Notes: generated by a model from the letters alone, not told the origin. A stretch of DNA of 64,000 nt from Neorhizobium petrolearium (GCF_017873175.1 NZ_JAGGJW010000004.1:248001-312000); one strand, 5' to 3'; positions 1 to 8,835 are shown, numbered from the stretch's first letter. Numbers and translations: made by a program.

Positions 1-378
1 CACCAGCGCCACTTTCGGGATCACGTTGAAGCCGATCATCAGCGGATAGAGCCCGGCATAGATGGTCTTCGACCAGCCGACGAAGAGGCCGAGCGCCAGC
101 CCCGCCGCCACAGCGATCGCAAAGCCTACGGTGGTCGTATAGAGAGTTTGCAGCGAGTTCTTCCAGATCGGCGACCAGTATTGCATGATCGCCTCAAAGA
201 CGCGGGTCGGCGCGGGCAGGATGGTGGGCGGCATGTCGAGCGCCATCACCAGCAGTTCCCAGAGGACGAAAAGGCCGAGCGTGTAAAGCCAGGGTGCCAG
301 ACTCGTCCAGTTGACGCGGGCCAGGAGCGGCCGGGCGGGTGCCGCAGATGAGGCGGTGTTTTCCGTGACGGCACTCAT
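1..378 (-). CDS. ABC transporter permease, NMT1/SsuC-type importer (partial, C-terminus outside window)
   Basis: Inner-membrane permease subunit of the importer encoded with the next two genes. About 126 residues are visible. A short polar Ala-rich N-terminus leads to a hydrophobic segment near residues 29-47, then the periplasmic motif MPPTILPAPTRV typical of TauC/SsuC-like permeases, and a second hydrophobic segment beginning near residue 80. The ATG lies on the minus strand at 378 and overlaps the stop codon of the ATPase gene (ATGA), so the two are translationally coupled. The rest of the gene lies beyond position 1. The family transports nitrate, sulfonates, pyrimidine or thiamine precursors; the substrate cannot be read from the sequence. 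Confidence 0.85.
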   Translation of the reverse strand, partial: MSAVTENTASSAAPARPLLARVNWTSLAPWLYTLGLFVLWELLVMALDMPPTILPAPTRVFEAIMQYWSPIWKNSLQTLYTTTVGFAIAVAAGLALGLFVGWSKTIYAGLYPLMIGFNVIPKVALV

Positions 379-1163
379 GCGACCACCCTCGCGCTGGCAA
401 TCTCACCGTGCAGTTCATGCACCATGTCGTTGAAGCCTTTTTCGTACATGACGTCGAGATCGCGAGGCCTGGCGAAGGGCACAACATGCTCCTTCAACAC
501 CCGGCCGGGACGCGCGCTCATCACGAAGATGCGGTCGGCGAGGAAGGTCGCCTCGCGCAGGTCGTGGGTGACCAGGATGATCGTCACGCCCTGCGCGGCG
601 TGCAGGTCGCGGATGACGCACCAGAGCTCCTCGCGTGTAAACGCGTCAAGCGCGCCGAAGGGCTCGTCGAGCATCAGGAGTTCCGGCTCGTGGATCAGCG
701 CGCGGCAGAGATTGGCGCGCTGCTGCATGCCGCCGGAAAGTTGCCAGGGAAATTTCGATCCGAAGCCCTTGAGGCCGACGGTCTCCAGCAGGTGTTCGGC
801 CTTCTCGACATATTCCTTTTTATGGGCGCGAAGCCGGTGGCGGTGCTTTTCGACGATCTCCAGCGGCAAGAGGATGTTGTCGAGCGTGGTTCGCCAGGGC
901 AGCATGGTCGGGTTCTGGAAGGCCATGCCGACGATCGACACGGGCTCGGTCACCTGGCTGCCGGCGACGATCACCACGCCGCTCTGCGGGATATGCAGCC
1001 CAGTGACGAGCTTCATCAGAGTCGACTTGCCGCAGCCGGAAGGGCCGACGACGGCGGCGAACTCTCCCTTGTCGACCTTCATCGTGAGGCCGGAGACCGC
1101 GAGCGTGCCGTTTACGCCGCCATAGCGCATGTCGACGTTGTCAATGGAAACGAGGTGAGGCAT
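375..1163 (-). CDS. ABC transporter ATP-binding protein (NMT1/TauB/SsuB type)
   Basis: Cytoplasmic ATPase subunit, 262 residues, full length for the family. Walker A GPSGCGKST is at residues 40-48, the Q-loop FQNP near 82-85, the signature LSGGMQQR at 142-149, Walker B LLMLDEP at 162-168 and the switch histidine at about 200. It resembles nitrate/sulfonate/taurine ATPases. It is preceded by the binding-protein gene 180 nt upstream, with a palindromic repeat pair between them, and is coupled by a 4-nt overlap to the permease. It is probably part of a three-gene operon read on the minus strand. The substrate is unknown. Confidence 0.93.
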   Translation of the reverse strand: MPHLVSIDNVDMRYGGVNGTLAVSGLTMKVDKGEFAAVVGPSGCGKSTLMKLVTGLHIPQSGVVIVAGSQVTEPVSIVGMAFQNPTMLPWRTTLDNILLPLEIVEKHRHRLRAHKKEYVEKAEHLLETVGLKGFGSKFPWQLSGGMQQRANLCRALIHEPELLMLDEPFGALDAFTREELWCVIRDLHAAQGVTIILVTHDLREATFLADRIFVMSARPGRVLKEHVVPFARPRDLDVMYEKGFNDMVHELHGEIASARVVA

Positions 1164-1189
1164 GGGGTCTCCGTTCTGGCGCTAACTCC

Positions 1190-1334
1190 CTCTTCTCCCC
1201 AGCGGGGAGAAGGTGGCTCGAAGAGCCGGATGAGGGGGCCTATGCCAGGTTCCGCCGACGCTTTCCGCTCAGGGCGTCGTTTCGCTCCCCCTCATCTGCC
1301 CTATCGAGCATCTTCTCCTCAGCTGGGGAGAAGA
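1190..1334. repeat. Pair of inverted rhizobial palindromic repeats (RIME-like)
   Basis: Each half (about 1190-1235 and 1287-1334) carries a CTTCTCCCC...GGGGAGAAG hairpin followed by a tail ending in GATGAGGGGG. The two halves lie head to head in inverted orientation with about 50 nt between them. This format, with TTCTCCCC palindromes and a GGATGAGGGG tail, is common in rhizobial intergenic mosaic elements; assignment to RIME is from memory of the family. It sits inside an ABC operon, between the binding-protein and ATPase genes, where it could attenuate or stabilise the transcript. Confidence 0.7.
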
Positions 1335-1343
1335 CAATTCCAG

Positions 1344-2384
1344 TTACGGCAGCATCCGCTCCGCCTTGGGCGGCAGATAGCTTGCGTCGAACACCTGCTC
1401 CGCCTTCACATTGCCCTTCAGACCCATGGAGACCTTGAGCGTGTCTATCGAGGCGGAAAGACGCGCCGGATCGACGCCGCCGAAACCATTCTCCACGACA
1501 TAGGGCGTCTTGATGTTCATGGAATTCGCCATGGTCAGGCGCTCGACCTCGATATCCTTGTTGAGCGTCTCGTTGCGCTTCAGGACGGCGGCGGCGCCCT
1601 CTTCCGGATTGGCGACGGCATCGGCAAAGCCCTTGGTGAGCGCCTTCAGGAAGCCCTTCACGGCATCCGGATTTTTCTCGGCAAAATCAGCATTGACCAG
1701 AACGGCATTGCCATAAAGGTTGAGGCCGTGTTCGGCCATCAGGATGGTGGCGATATCCTCGTTTTTGATGCCCTGCGCCTTCAGGTTCAGGATCACCGAG
1801 AAGGCAAAACCGAAAACGGCATCGACATCGCCCTTGGCGAGCATCGGCTCGCGGACCGGGAAGCCGATCGACTCGATAGTGATCTTGCTGTCATCAATCT
1901 TGGCGACCTGCTTGAAGGCCTTCCACTGGGCAAATGCGCCGTCCGGCGGCGGGGCGCCGAGTTTCTTGCCCTCCAGCGACTTCGGATCGTCCGTGACCCC
2001 GAGCGACTTGCGGCCGACGACGGCAAACGTCGGGCGCTCATAGATCATCATCACCGCCTTGATCTTCTGCGACGGATCCTCGTCGAGGAACTTGATCAGC
2101 GAGTTGATGTCGCCGAAGCCCATCTGATAGGCGCCGGTCGCCACGCGCGGGATCGCCTCGACCGAGCCGTTGCCGGTATCGATCGTGACATCCAGCCCTT
2201 CGGCCTTGAAGTAGCCCTTGTCCTGAGCGAGCAGGAAACCGGCAGCCGGGCCTTCGAATTTCCAGTCGAGTGTGAACTTGACCGGCGTCTCGGCCAGCGC
2301 CGACGCGGCAGGCACGGAAAAGCCGGCGGCAAACGCCAGCGCCGCAGCGGCCGAAAGTTTGGAAAACAGTCTGCGCGAGATCAT
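1344..2384 (-). CDS. ABC transporter substrate-binding protein, NMT1/THI5 family
   Basis: Periplasmic solute-binding protein of the importer, 346 residues. A signal peptide with an Arg-rich start (MISRRLF) and hydrophobic core ends near ASALA at about residue 31. The mature start, VKFTLDWKFEGPAAGF, and the later GFGDINSLI segment are typical of NMT1/THI5-like proteins. I chose the ATG at 2384 because GAGGGG lies about 10 nt upstream and it opens directly into the signal peptide; an ATG 15 codons earlier (2429) gives no sensible leader. Known family members bind pyrimidines, thiamine precursors, riboflavin or sulfonates, and I cannot tell which applies here. No TPP riboswitch was recognised upstream. 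Confidence 0.9.
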   Translation of the reverse strand: MISRRLFSKLSAAAALAFAAGFSVPAASALAETPVKFTLDWKFEGPAAGFLLAQDKGYFKAEGLDVTIDTGNGSVEAIPRVATGAYQMGFGDINSLIKFLDEDPSQKIKAVMMIYERPTFAVVGRKSLGVTDDPKSLEGKKLGAPPPDGAFAQWKAFKQVAKIDDSKITIESIGFPVREPMLAKGDVDAVFGFAFSVILNLKAQGIKNEDIATILMAEHGLNLYGNAVLVNADFAEKNPDAVKGFLKALTKGFADAVANPEEGAAAVLKRNETLNKDIEVERLTMANSMNIKTPYVVENGFGGVDPARLSASIDTLKVSMGLKGNVKAEQVFDASYLPPKAERMLP

Positions 2385-2500
2385 GAAAATGGGTCCCCTC
2401 AAAGTTTCTTTTGTTCGGATGAGTTGCATCCAAGCGCTTCTTCAGCTCTCGCGCAAGCCGAAACTGCACATAAAGTCATCATATTTTAATATCGGTCAAT

Positions 2501-2513
2501 TTGTATGCATACG
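2501..2513. promoter_or_regulatory. Palindromic operator-like site upstream of the ABC operon
   Basis: A perfect 10-bp palindrome GTATGCATAC sits at 2503-2512 within TTGTATGCATACG, immediately upstream of a -35-like TTGACC read on the minus strand (2499-2494). GntR-family operators often have this form. No regulator gene is adjacent, so this is an inference from symmetry and position only. Confidence 0.35.
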
Positions 2514-2596
2514 CCTGTCTTGTGCGCAATATCATGGCGCGATTTTCAGCAGGAGGCTGGCCCTTCCCTTCCTTCGTCCGGCAATTGTATAACCTC

Positions 2597-2608
2597 TGGA
2601 ACATTCCA
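2597..2608. promoter_or_regulatory. Perfect 12-bp palindrome before the DUF2339 gene
   Basis: TGGAACATTCCA is a perfect palindrome ending about 20 nt before the start codon. It may be an operator or chance; no regulator can be linked to it. Confidence 0.2.
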
Positions 2609-2628
2609 CCCCGCTTGCGAGGATGCCG

Positions 2629-5439
2629 ATGATCGAACTCCTGCTCCTTATCCTGGTCATCGTCATGGTGGGCCTCAACAGCAGAACCGGAAAACGTCTT
2701 GGCGCGCTCGAAAAGGAGCTGGAGGCGATCAAGGCGGACCTCTCGAAACGGCAGACGGTTGCTCCACCCTCATCCGTGACGGCGATTTCAGCGGAGGCCG
2801 CAGTGGACGCCATCCAGGACGAGCCGGTCTCCCCGATCGAGCTCGCGGCACGCGAGGCGCATGAGGAAGCGCCCGCCGTGGCAACGCAGCCGGCCGTTGT
2901 GGCAGAAGATGTCGGCACCGGCCAGGAGACCGTGACGCCCGGGCCTGTCCCGCAGCCGGCGGCAGCCCAGGCAAGGACCCGCGAAAATCTGGAAAGCTAT
3001 CTCGGTGCCCGCTGGCCCGTCTGGGTGGGCGGCGTGGCGCTTGCTTTCGGCGGTATCTTCCTGGTGCGCTATTCGATCGAGGCAGGGCTGCTCGGACCGG
3101 CCGCACGGCTTACGCTTGCCGGTATTTTCGGGCTCCTGCTGCTTGCCGCCGGCGAGATCGTCCGCCGCCGCGCCATGCCGCAGATTTCCGAGCGCTACAG
3201 TCATGCGATGATCCCCGGCGCGCTGACGGCGGCCGGCGCGGTAACGTTGCTCGCGGCGATCTATGCGGCTTACGGCATCTACGAGTTCATCGGCCCGGCC
3301 TCGGCCTTCGTTCTGCTGGCACTCGTCTCGTTCGCGACGATCGCGCTGTCGCTCCTGCATGGGCAGGCGCTTGCCGGCCTCGGCCTGCTCGCCTCGCTGC
3401 TGACACCGGGCCTCGTCGCAACCGAAGAGCCGAACGCCACGGCGCTCTTCCTCTTTCTCGGCCTCACCTGGCTTGCGGTGAATGCCGCCTCGCGCTTCCG
3501 CCGGTGGACGGTCGTGCCGATGCTCGCCAATATCGGCGTCGGGCTCTGGGCCGTCGCCTATGTGGCCGGCTCCGACGCCTTCGATCCCCTGCCGCCCGTG
3601 CTGGCGCTGATCGTGATGATCGCCGGCACCGGCTTCTTCTGGCCCGGCTCGCGCTACGAAGCCGGCGCGTCAGCCAGAACGGGATGGCGCGGCCTTCTTC
3701 TCCGGCCGCCGTTGAAGATCACGCTTTCCATCGCGATCATGACCATGCTGCCGGCGCTTGTCATGGTGTTGCGCCATGCGGAAGGCGCAGGAATGGTGTT
3801 ATTCGGCTTTGTTGCCATCACGGCCACGCTTGCGGCACTCGGCGCCAGCCGCATCCATGCAGTCTGGCCGGCGATAATCGCCGCCGCGGGCTCCATCCTG
3901 GGCATTACCATCACCGCCCTGACTTGGTTCGATTATGTGCCGCAATCGGTGCTTCCCGCTCCGGCTGACGGCCAGCCGGCGCAAGCATTGACCTTCACCA
4001 ACGAAATCACCGTCTATCTCCTGCTCGGCGCGGTCTTCACGCTTCTGGGCTTCGCCTTTCTCAGGCGCTTCCGCAGACCGGAACCGGAATTTTCCATTGT
4101 CTGGGCCTTCCTCATGCCGGCCGTGCCGGTGGCGCTTGCCTTCATCAGCTTCCTGAATTTCGGAAACCTCGGGCGCGACTGGATGCACGGGCTTTACGGC
4201 CTCGGCCTCGGGCTGGCGCTTCTCGGCGCGGCCGAATGGCTGTTCCGGCAAGGCGGCGATGCGACGGAGGGCGGGACCGGCCCGTCCGTCGACTGGCCCG
4301 CCAATCTCCTGGTCGCCGGCTCCTTCGGGGGCTTCACGCTGGCGCTGCATGCGCTGACCAACGGCATCGTGACGACCATCCTCGTCTCCGTGCTCGGCTT
4401 TGCCTATCTTCTGGCGATGCGCGCAAAACCCTGGCCGGCGCTGCCGTGGATGATGGCCGCCGCCACGCTGATCGTCTTCGGCCGCATCGCCTGGGAGCCG
4501 ACGCTGATCGGCCCGAACAGCCTCGGCACCACGCCCTTCCTCAATGCACTGCTGCCCGGCTACGGCATACCCACACTGCTTGCGATCGTCTCCGCCTGGC
4601 TTCTCAGGGAATCGCCGGATTTCCGCATCCGCAACCTCATGCAGGCGCTCGCGTCGCTCGCAGCACTGATGACGATCGCCGTTCTGGTGCGCCACGCGAT
4701 GAACGGCGGCGTGCTGGACAGCCGGGTCCCGACGCTCGGCGAGCAGTCGATCTACACGCTCGTCACTGTCGGCTTCTCGGGCATCCTGATGACGCTCGAC
4801 CTTCGGTCGCCAAGCCCCGTCTTCCGCTTCGGCTCGATGATCGCCGGGGTGATCGCGACGATCAACGTGCTGTCGCTGCACATCTTCGCGCTCAACCCCT
4901 ATTTCAGCGGCGAAAACACCGGACGCTGGCCCTTCTTCAACCTGCTCCTGATCGGCTATCTGCTGCCGGCGCTGGCCTACGGCCTCGTCGCCTGGTATGC
5001 GCGCGGCCGCCGGCCGATGCCTTATGTGGCGATGCTTGCAGTGGCCGGTGCTGTGCTCGGCTTCCTCTGGGCCACGCTTTCGGTGCGCCGCTTCTGGCAG
5101 GGCGACAATATCGCCGACTGGAAGGGGTTCCTGCAGGGCGAGACCTATACCTATTCGGTCGTGTGGCTCTTGATCGGCGTGGCACTGCTCGCGCTGGGCT
5201 CGAAGCTCGACGCCAAGAGCCTCCGGCTTGCCTCGGCCGGCCTCGTCCTGATCGCGGTCGTGAAAGTATTCCTCATCGACATGTCGAACCTCGAAGGCAT
5301 ATTGAGGGCGCTCTCCTTCATCGGCCTCGGCGCGGTGCTGATCGGCATCGGGCTTTTCTACCAGCGCATTCTGGTCAACAGGAGTGCGAACCCCGCTCCT
5401 GCTGATTCTCCAGCCGATTCCCAGGGAACCACATCGTGA
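2629..5439 (+). CDS. DUF2339 family giant polytopic membrane protein
   Basis: About 936 residues. An N-terminal membrane segment (MIELLLLILVIVMVGL) is followed by a short coiled coil (about 20-40, rich in Lys/Glu), an Ala/Pro/Glu-rich linker to about 115, the conserved block NLESYLGARWPVWVGGVALA, and then a long series of hydrophobic helices (roughly twenty) to the C-terminus. This is the architecture of DUF2339 proteins, whose function is unknown. Two in-frame ATGs exist at 2623 and 2629; GAGG ends directly before 2623, so 2629 has the better spacing. The stop overlaps the GTG of the next gene (GTGA), implying co-translation. Confidence 0.88.
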   Translation: MIELLLLILVIVMVGLNSRTGKRLGALEKELEAIKADLSKRQTVAPPSSVTAISAEAAVDAIQDEPVSPIELAAREAHEEAPAVATQPAVVAEDVGTGQETVTPGPVPQPAAAQARTRENLESYLGARWPVWVGGVALAFGGIFLVRYSIEAGLLGPAARLTLAGIFGLLLLAAGEIVRRRAMPQISERYSHAMIPGALTAAGAVTLLAAIYAAYGIYEFIGPASAFVLLALVSFATIALSLLHGQALAGLGLLASLLTPGLVATEEPNATALFLFLGLTWLAVNAASRFRRWTVVPMLANIGVGLWAVAYVAGSDAFDPLPPVLALIVMIAGTGFFWPGSRYEAGASARTGWRGLLLRPPLKITLSIAIMTMLPALVMVLRHAEGAGMVLFGFVAITATLAALGASRIHAVWPAIIAAAGSILGITITALTWFDYVPQSVLPAPADGQPAQALTFTNEITVYLLLGAVFTLLGFAFLRRFRRPEPEFSIVWAFLMPAVPVALAFISFLNFGNLGRDWMHGLYGLGLGLALLGAAEWLFRQGGDATEGGTGPSVDWPANLLVAGSFGGFTLALHALTNGIVTTILVSVLGFAYLLAMRAKPWPALPWMMAAATLIVFGRIAWEPTLIGPNSLGTTPFLNALLPGYGIPTLLAIVSAWLLRESPDFRIRNLMQALASLAALMTIAVLVRHAMNGGVLDSRVPTLGEQSIYTLVTVGFSGILMTLDLRSPSPVFRFGSMIAGVIATINVLSLHIFALNPYFSGENTGRWPFFNLLLIGYLLPALAYGLVAWYARGRRPMPYVAMLAVAGAVLGFLWATLSVRRFWQGDNIADWKGFLQGETYTYSVVWLLIGVALLALGSKLDAKSLRLASAGLVLIAVVKVFLIDMSNLEGILRALSFIGLGAVLIGIGLFYQRILVNRSANPAPADSPADSQGTTS

Positions 5440-6086
5440 CCCCATCCATCGCCGTCGCCTTCCAGCCCTACAGGACGCTGGCCGAAGCACTCATCCCGCA
5501 CGCGACGGAGGGCGATGACGGCAGTCATGACATCGCCCACATCCTGCGTGTCTTCAAGAACGCCATGCGCATCCACGCCAGGGAAGGAGGCGACGGGCGC
5601 GTGCTGGCGGCAGCCGTGCTGCTGCACGATTGCGTGTCGGTCGAGAAGAACTCGCCGTTGCGTTCCCAGGCCTCGCGGCTGGCAGCGGAAAAGGCGTCCG
5701 GCATTCTGACTGAGATGGGGTGGGGCAAAGCGGATATCGCCGCGGTTGCCCACGCCATCGCAGCCCACAGCTTTTCGGCCAATATTGCGCCGGAAACGCT
5801 AGAGGCGAAGATATTGCAGGATGCCGACCGGCTGGATGCGATCGGCATGGTGGGCGCAGCACGCTGCTTCTACATCGCCGGGCGGATGGGCTCCGGCCTC
5901 TACGACCCGGCCGACCCGCTTGCCAAGGAACGGCCGCTCGACGACAAGGCGTTCGCGATCGACCATTTCGAACTGAAGCTGTTCAAGCTCACCGACGGTT
6001 TCCAGACCGCGGCCGGCCGGGCACTTGCCGCCGAACGGCACGCGCGCCTCAAGCAGGTGCTCGACCTTTTCATCGACGAAATCTGA
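5436..6086 (+). CDS. HD domain phosphohydrolase, YedJ/YpgQ-like
   Basis: 216 residues. Metal-binding HD-superfamily motifs are visible: HDIAH at residues 31-35, LLHDCVS at 63-69 and a late DADRLDAIG, which supply the His/Asp ligands of a divalent-metal phosphohydrolase. The layout matches small stand-alone HD proteins such as E. coli YedJ, some of which hydrolyse nucleotides; the substrate here is unknown. Translation starts at GTG within the stop of the DUF2339 gene (GTGA overlap), and the MOSC gene follows 11 nt downstream, so it is part of a tight operon. Confidence 0.88.
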   Translation: MTPSIAVAFQPYRTLAEALIPHATEGDDGSHDIAHILRVFKNAMRIHAREGGDGRVLAAAVLLHDCVSVEKNSPLRSQASRLAAEKASGILTEMGWGKADIAAVAHAIAAHSFSANIAPETLEAKILQDADRLDAIGMVGAARCFYIAGRMGSGLYDPADPLAKERPLDDKAFAIDHFELKLFKLTDGFQTAAGRALAAERHARLKQVLDLFIDEI

Positions 6087-6097
6087 GGACTATTTCC

Positions 6098-6946
6098 ATG
6101 CGCGTCAGCCAACTCAATTTCTACCCCCTGAAAAGCGGCCGCGGGATTTCGCTCAATGAGGCCGAAATCGCGGCGGAAGGCATTCCCGGCGACCGGCGGA
6201 TGATGGTGACCGATCCGACCGGCCACTTCATCACGCAGCGGGAACTGCAGGCGCTGGCGCAGCTTCAAGTCACGCCCGGGGACGGCGGCTTCCGCTTTTT
6301 GATCGAGGGCAAGGGCGAGATTTTCGTAGAGCAGCCGCCGAGAGACCGGCGGATGGATGTCGCCGTGTGGAAATCCATCGTCAATGCGGCGGTGGCCGAC
6401 GATGCGGTCAACGAGACGCTGTCCGGATGGCTGGGACGCGATGTCCGGCTCGTCTTCTTCGACGATCAGGCGAAGCGCACGGCGAGCGCCGAATGGGCCG
6501 GTCCGGATTCACCCGTTACCTTCTCAGACGGATACCAGGTGCTCGTGACGACGACCGGATCGCTCGCGGCGCTGAACGCCGATATGCAGAGAAATGGCGA
6601 AGGCTCGGTCGGCATGGAACGTTTCCGGCCGAACATCGTGCTCGATCACGAGGAGCCCTGGGCCGAAGACAATTGGGAAGGCATCGAGATTTCCGGCATC
6701 CGCTTCGATTTCGTCAAACCCTGCGCCCGCTGCATCATGACCACCCAGGACCAGGCGACCGGATCGCGCGAGGTTCCGAGCCCGATACCGGCCATGGGCC
6801 GCATCCGCATGTCGGCCGACCGGCGCGTACCGGGGCCTCTGTTCGGCTGGAATGCCGTACCGCGCGACACCGGGCGGATCAGGGTCGGGGATGAGGCGAC
6901 GGTCATCGCGGAGCGCGAGGCCTGGGCGATCAAGCGGCGAGGGTGA
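6098..6946 (+). CDS. MOSC domain protein with N-terminal beta-barrel (YcbX/mARC-like)
   Basis: 282 residues. The N-terminal MOSC beta-barrel domain begins with VSQLNFYPLKSGRG, and a C-terminal MOSC domain carries KPCARC (Cys209 and Cys212), containing the conserved Cys position that binds molybdenum cofactor in this family. E. coli YcbX and eukaryotic mARC reduce N-hydroxylated compounds, so a similar Moco-dependent role is likely but not proven. The start ATG at 6098 has GAGGAC about 8 nt upstream. The stop overlaps the GTG start of the acetyltransferase. Confidence 0.9.
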   Translation: MRVSQLNFYPLKSGRGISLNEAEIAAEGIPGDRRMMVTDPTGHFITQRELQALAQLQVTPGDGGFRFLIEGKGEIFVEQPPRDRRMDVAVWKSIVNAAVADDAVNETLSGWLGRDVRLVFFDDQAKRTASAEWAGPDSPVTFSDGYQVLVTTTGSLAALNADMQRNGEGSVGMERFRPNIVLDHEEPWAEDNWEGIEISGIRFDFVKPCARCIMTTQDQATGSREVPSPIPAMGRIRMSADRRVPGPLFGWNAVPRDTGRIRVGDEATVIAEREAWAIKRRG

Positions 6947-7473
6947 GCGAGACGCCGATGATCGCCACGGAAAGGCTCATTCTCCGGCCTCCCAGACTGA
7001 CGGACGTCCCGGCTCTTTTCGAATTCCTCGGCGATCCGAAGGCCATGCAGTTCACCCATGTGGACGGTTCGCAGAAGGAATGCCGGCGGCGGGTAGCCGC
7101 GCATGAATGGCAGCGGCGTAAGGACGGCTACGCGCCCTGGACGGCGGAACTGAAGGAGAGCGGCCGGATCATCGGCTGGGGCGGGCTTTACGACGATCCC
7201 TTCGATCCGGGCTGGGGCGTTGAACTCGGCTACTATTTCCACCCCGATGCCTGGGGACAGGGTTTCGGCAGCGAACTGACGCAAGCGGCGATGAGGGAGG
7301 CCGACGAGGTGCTGAAGCTACCGAAGGTCGCAGCATTCGCGCGACCAGAGAATGTCGCCTCGCGACGTCTGCTGGAGAAGGCGGGCTTCCAGATGATGCG
7401 TTATGTGCCAGAGATGGAGCGCTTGTATTTCGAACGGCAGAGATCTGGGCCTGCCGCCGAAGGCGTCACATAA
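6943..7473 (+). CDS. GNAT family N-acetyltransferase (RimJ/RimL type)
   Basis: 176 residues. The opening MIATERLILRPPRLTDVPAL is typical of RimJ/RimL-type GNAT enzymes. Motif A, where acetyl-CoA binds, is represented by the segment ELGYYFHPDAWGQGFGSE, and the late ENVASRRLLEKAGF is the conserved motif B region. The acceptor (ribosomal protein, small molecule or antibiotic) is unknown. GTG start within the MOSC stop (GTGA). Confidence 0.9.
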   Translation: MSETPMIATERLILRPPRLTDVPALFEFLGDPKAMQFTHVDGSQKECRRRVAAHEWQRRKDGYAPWTAELKESGRIIGWGGLYDDPFDPGWGVELGYYFHPDAWGQGFGSELTQAAMREADEVLKLPKVAAFARPENVASRRLLEKAGFQMMRYVPEMERLYFERQRSGPAAEGVT

Positions 7474-7477
7474 TCTC

Positions 7478-7499
7478 ACCCTCCCCTCGAGGGGAGGGT
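7478..7499. terminator. Perfect GC-rich palindrome between convergent genes
   Basis: A 22-bp perfect palindrome of the form ACCCTCCCCTC/GAGGGGAGGGT lies 5 nt after the acetyltransferase stop and before the convergent MFS stop at 7526. It has no U-run on either side. It may act as a two-way terminator or be a rhizobial intergenic palindrome. Confidence 0.5.
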
Positions 7500-7525
7500 C
7501 AGTCTGCCGCACCACCTTGCCGACA

Positions 7526-8749
7526 CTACTCCGCGGGATTTAAAGCAGCCGAGCCCGGCGTGGCTTCCTGGGCCGGACTGCTCAACCGGCCATAACCGGC
7601 AAGCATGGTCACGAACGCCACCGCGCCGCCGGCGACCGCCACCCAGAAGCCGTTCGACGCGCCATAGGCATCGATCGTCCAGCCGGCGAGCGAGGAGCCG
7701 GCGGCAAAGCCGATGCCGACGCCGGTCATGGCATAGGTAATACCCTCGGTGAGCTGCGACGCGGGCACGATGCGCTCGATCAGGCTCATGCCGGTGATGA
7801 AGGTCGGCGAGATCGCCGCACCGGCGAGAAACACGACCAGCGTCAGCGCCCAGAGATTGCCGACGAAGGGCATGGGCAGCGTCGTGACGGCGGCAATGAG
7901 GCTCGCAAGGACCAACCGGCGGGCAAGCGGCGTCTTGAACTCGATCGCGCCGATCACAAGGCCGACGATGAAGGAACCGGCGGCATAGGCGGACAGGACA
8001 TAGCTTGCAGCCCCCTTGTGTCCCATGGCTTCGGCAAAGGCGACCACCGACACTTCCGCCGTGCCGAAGATCGCACCCATGCCGGCAAAGACCGTCACGA
8101 CGAACCACATGGGAAGAAGCCGCATGACCGAGCCGCCATTCCTGATCCGATGCGGGTCGACCTTCGGTTCGGTGGATTTCTGGGCGACGAAGAGCATCGT
8201 GCCGATTGCAAGGAAAGCGGCGGAGGCCAGCACGCCCGCTTCCGGGAAGAGAGAGACGCTCAAGCCGATACCGAAGATCGGGCCGCAGATATAGACAACC
8301 TCGTCCATCACCGATTCGAAGGCAAATGCGGTATGAAGCTCCGGCCGGTCGCGGTAGATCTCCGTCCAGCGGGCGCGCACCAGCGCCATCATGCTCGGCA
8401 TGACCCCGGCGACCACGGCGAAGACGAAGAGCGTCCAGTTCGGCCAGCGCGCCCAGGCTGCAGCGGCAAGTGCCACGAGTGCGGCGACGGTGACGATCGT
8501 CGTCGGCACCAACACAGCCGACTGGCCCTTGTTGTCCACCCACCGAGAGACCTGCGGCGCGATGAAGGCATTGGCGAGCGCGAAGGTGGCCGAGACCGCA
8601 CCGGCGATCCAGTATTCGCCATGGGTCTGGGAAAGCATGGCGACAAGGCCGATCGTCGTCATCGGCAGCGGCAGGCGGGCAACAAAAGCGGCCGCGGCAA
8701 AACCTTTCGTCCCCGGCCTTCGGAATATTTCGCGATAGGGATTGGGCAT
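7526..8749 (-). CDS. MFS transporter (major facilitator, drug-efflux type)
   Basis: 407 residues, about twelve predicted membrane segments, beginning MPNPYREIFRRPGTKGF and opening into hydrophobic helices. It resembles the MFS group found beside TetR repressors. AAGGATTCCG gives a reasonable ribosome site before the ATG at 8749. It is divergent from the TetR gene with three operator-like palindromes in the shared promoter region, so it is probably repressed by that TetR and induced by an exported ligand. The substrate is unknown. Confidence 0.88.
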   Translation of the reverse strand: MPNPYREIFRRPGTKGFAAAAFVARLPLPMTTIGLVAMLSQTHGEYWIAGAVSATFALANAFIAPQVSRWVDNKGQSAVLVPTTIVTVAALVALAAAAWARWPNWTLFVFAVVAGVMPSMMALVRARWTEIYRDRPELHTAFAFESVMDEVVYICGPIFGIGLSVSLFPEAGVLASAAFLAIGTMLFVAQKSTEPKVDPHRIRNGGSVMRLLPMWFVVTVFAGMGAIFGTAEVSVVAFAEAMGHKGAASYVLSAYAAGSFIVGLVIGAIEFKTPLARRLVLASLIAAVTTLPMPFVGNLWALTLVVFLAGAAISPTFITGMSLIERIVPASQLTEGITYAMTGVGIGFAAGSSLAGWTIDAYGASNGFWVAVAGGAVAFVTMLAGYGRLSSPAQEATPGSAALNPAE

Positions 8750-8781
8750 ATCGGAATCCTTGGGTTATCTTGAATGACCAC

Positions 8782-8802
8782 TTACATACGCCGCGTATGT
8801 AA
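8782..8802. promoter_or_regulatory. TetR operator-like palindrome 1
   Basis: Inverted repeat with perfect 10-bp arms, TTACATACGC and its complement, around one central base (8792). It is 32 bp upstream of the MFS start. Confidence 0.7.
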
Positions 8803-8813
8803 GCTAAATAATC

Positions 8814-8830
8814 ACATACGTTGCGCATGT
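8814..8830. promoter_or_regulatory. TetR operator-like palindrome 2
   Basis: ACATACGTTGCGCATGT is an imperfect copy of the same ACATACGC half-site, centred at 8822, 30 bp from the centre of site 1. Confidence 0.6.
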
Positions 8831-8835
8831 CAATT

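Noticed and set aside
408..2489. Long plus-strand open frame opposite the ABC ATPase and binding-protein genes
   Set aside because: It is antisense to two well-recognised genes and crosses the repeat pair. Its translation is Arg/His/Asp-rich, as expected for a GC-rich shadow frame.
2385..2622. TPP (THI-box) riboswitch upstream of the NMT1-like binding protein
   Set aside because: The conserved CUGAGA and other THI-box elements were not found in the leader.
3799..5490. Long minus-strand open frame opposite the DUF2339 gene
   Set aside because: Shadow of a GC-rich membrane-protein gene, with highly charged low-complexity translation and no ribosome site.
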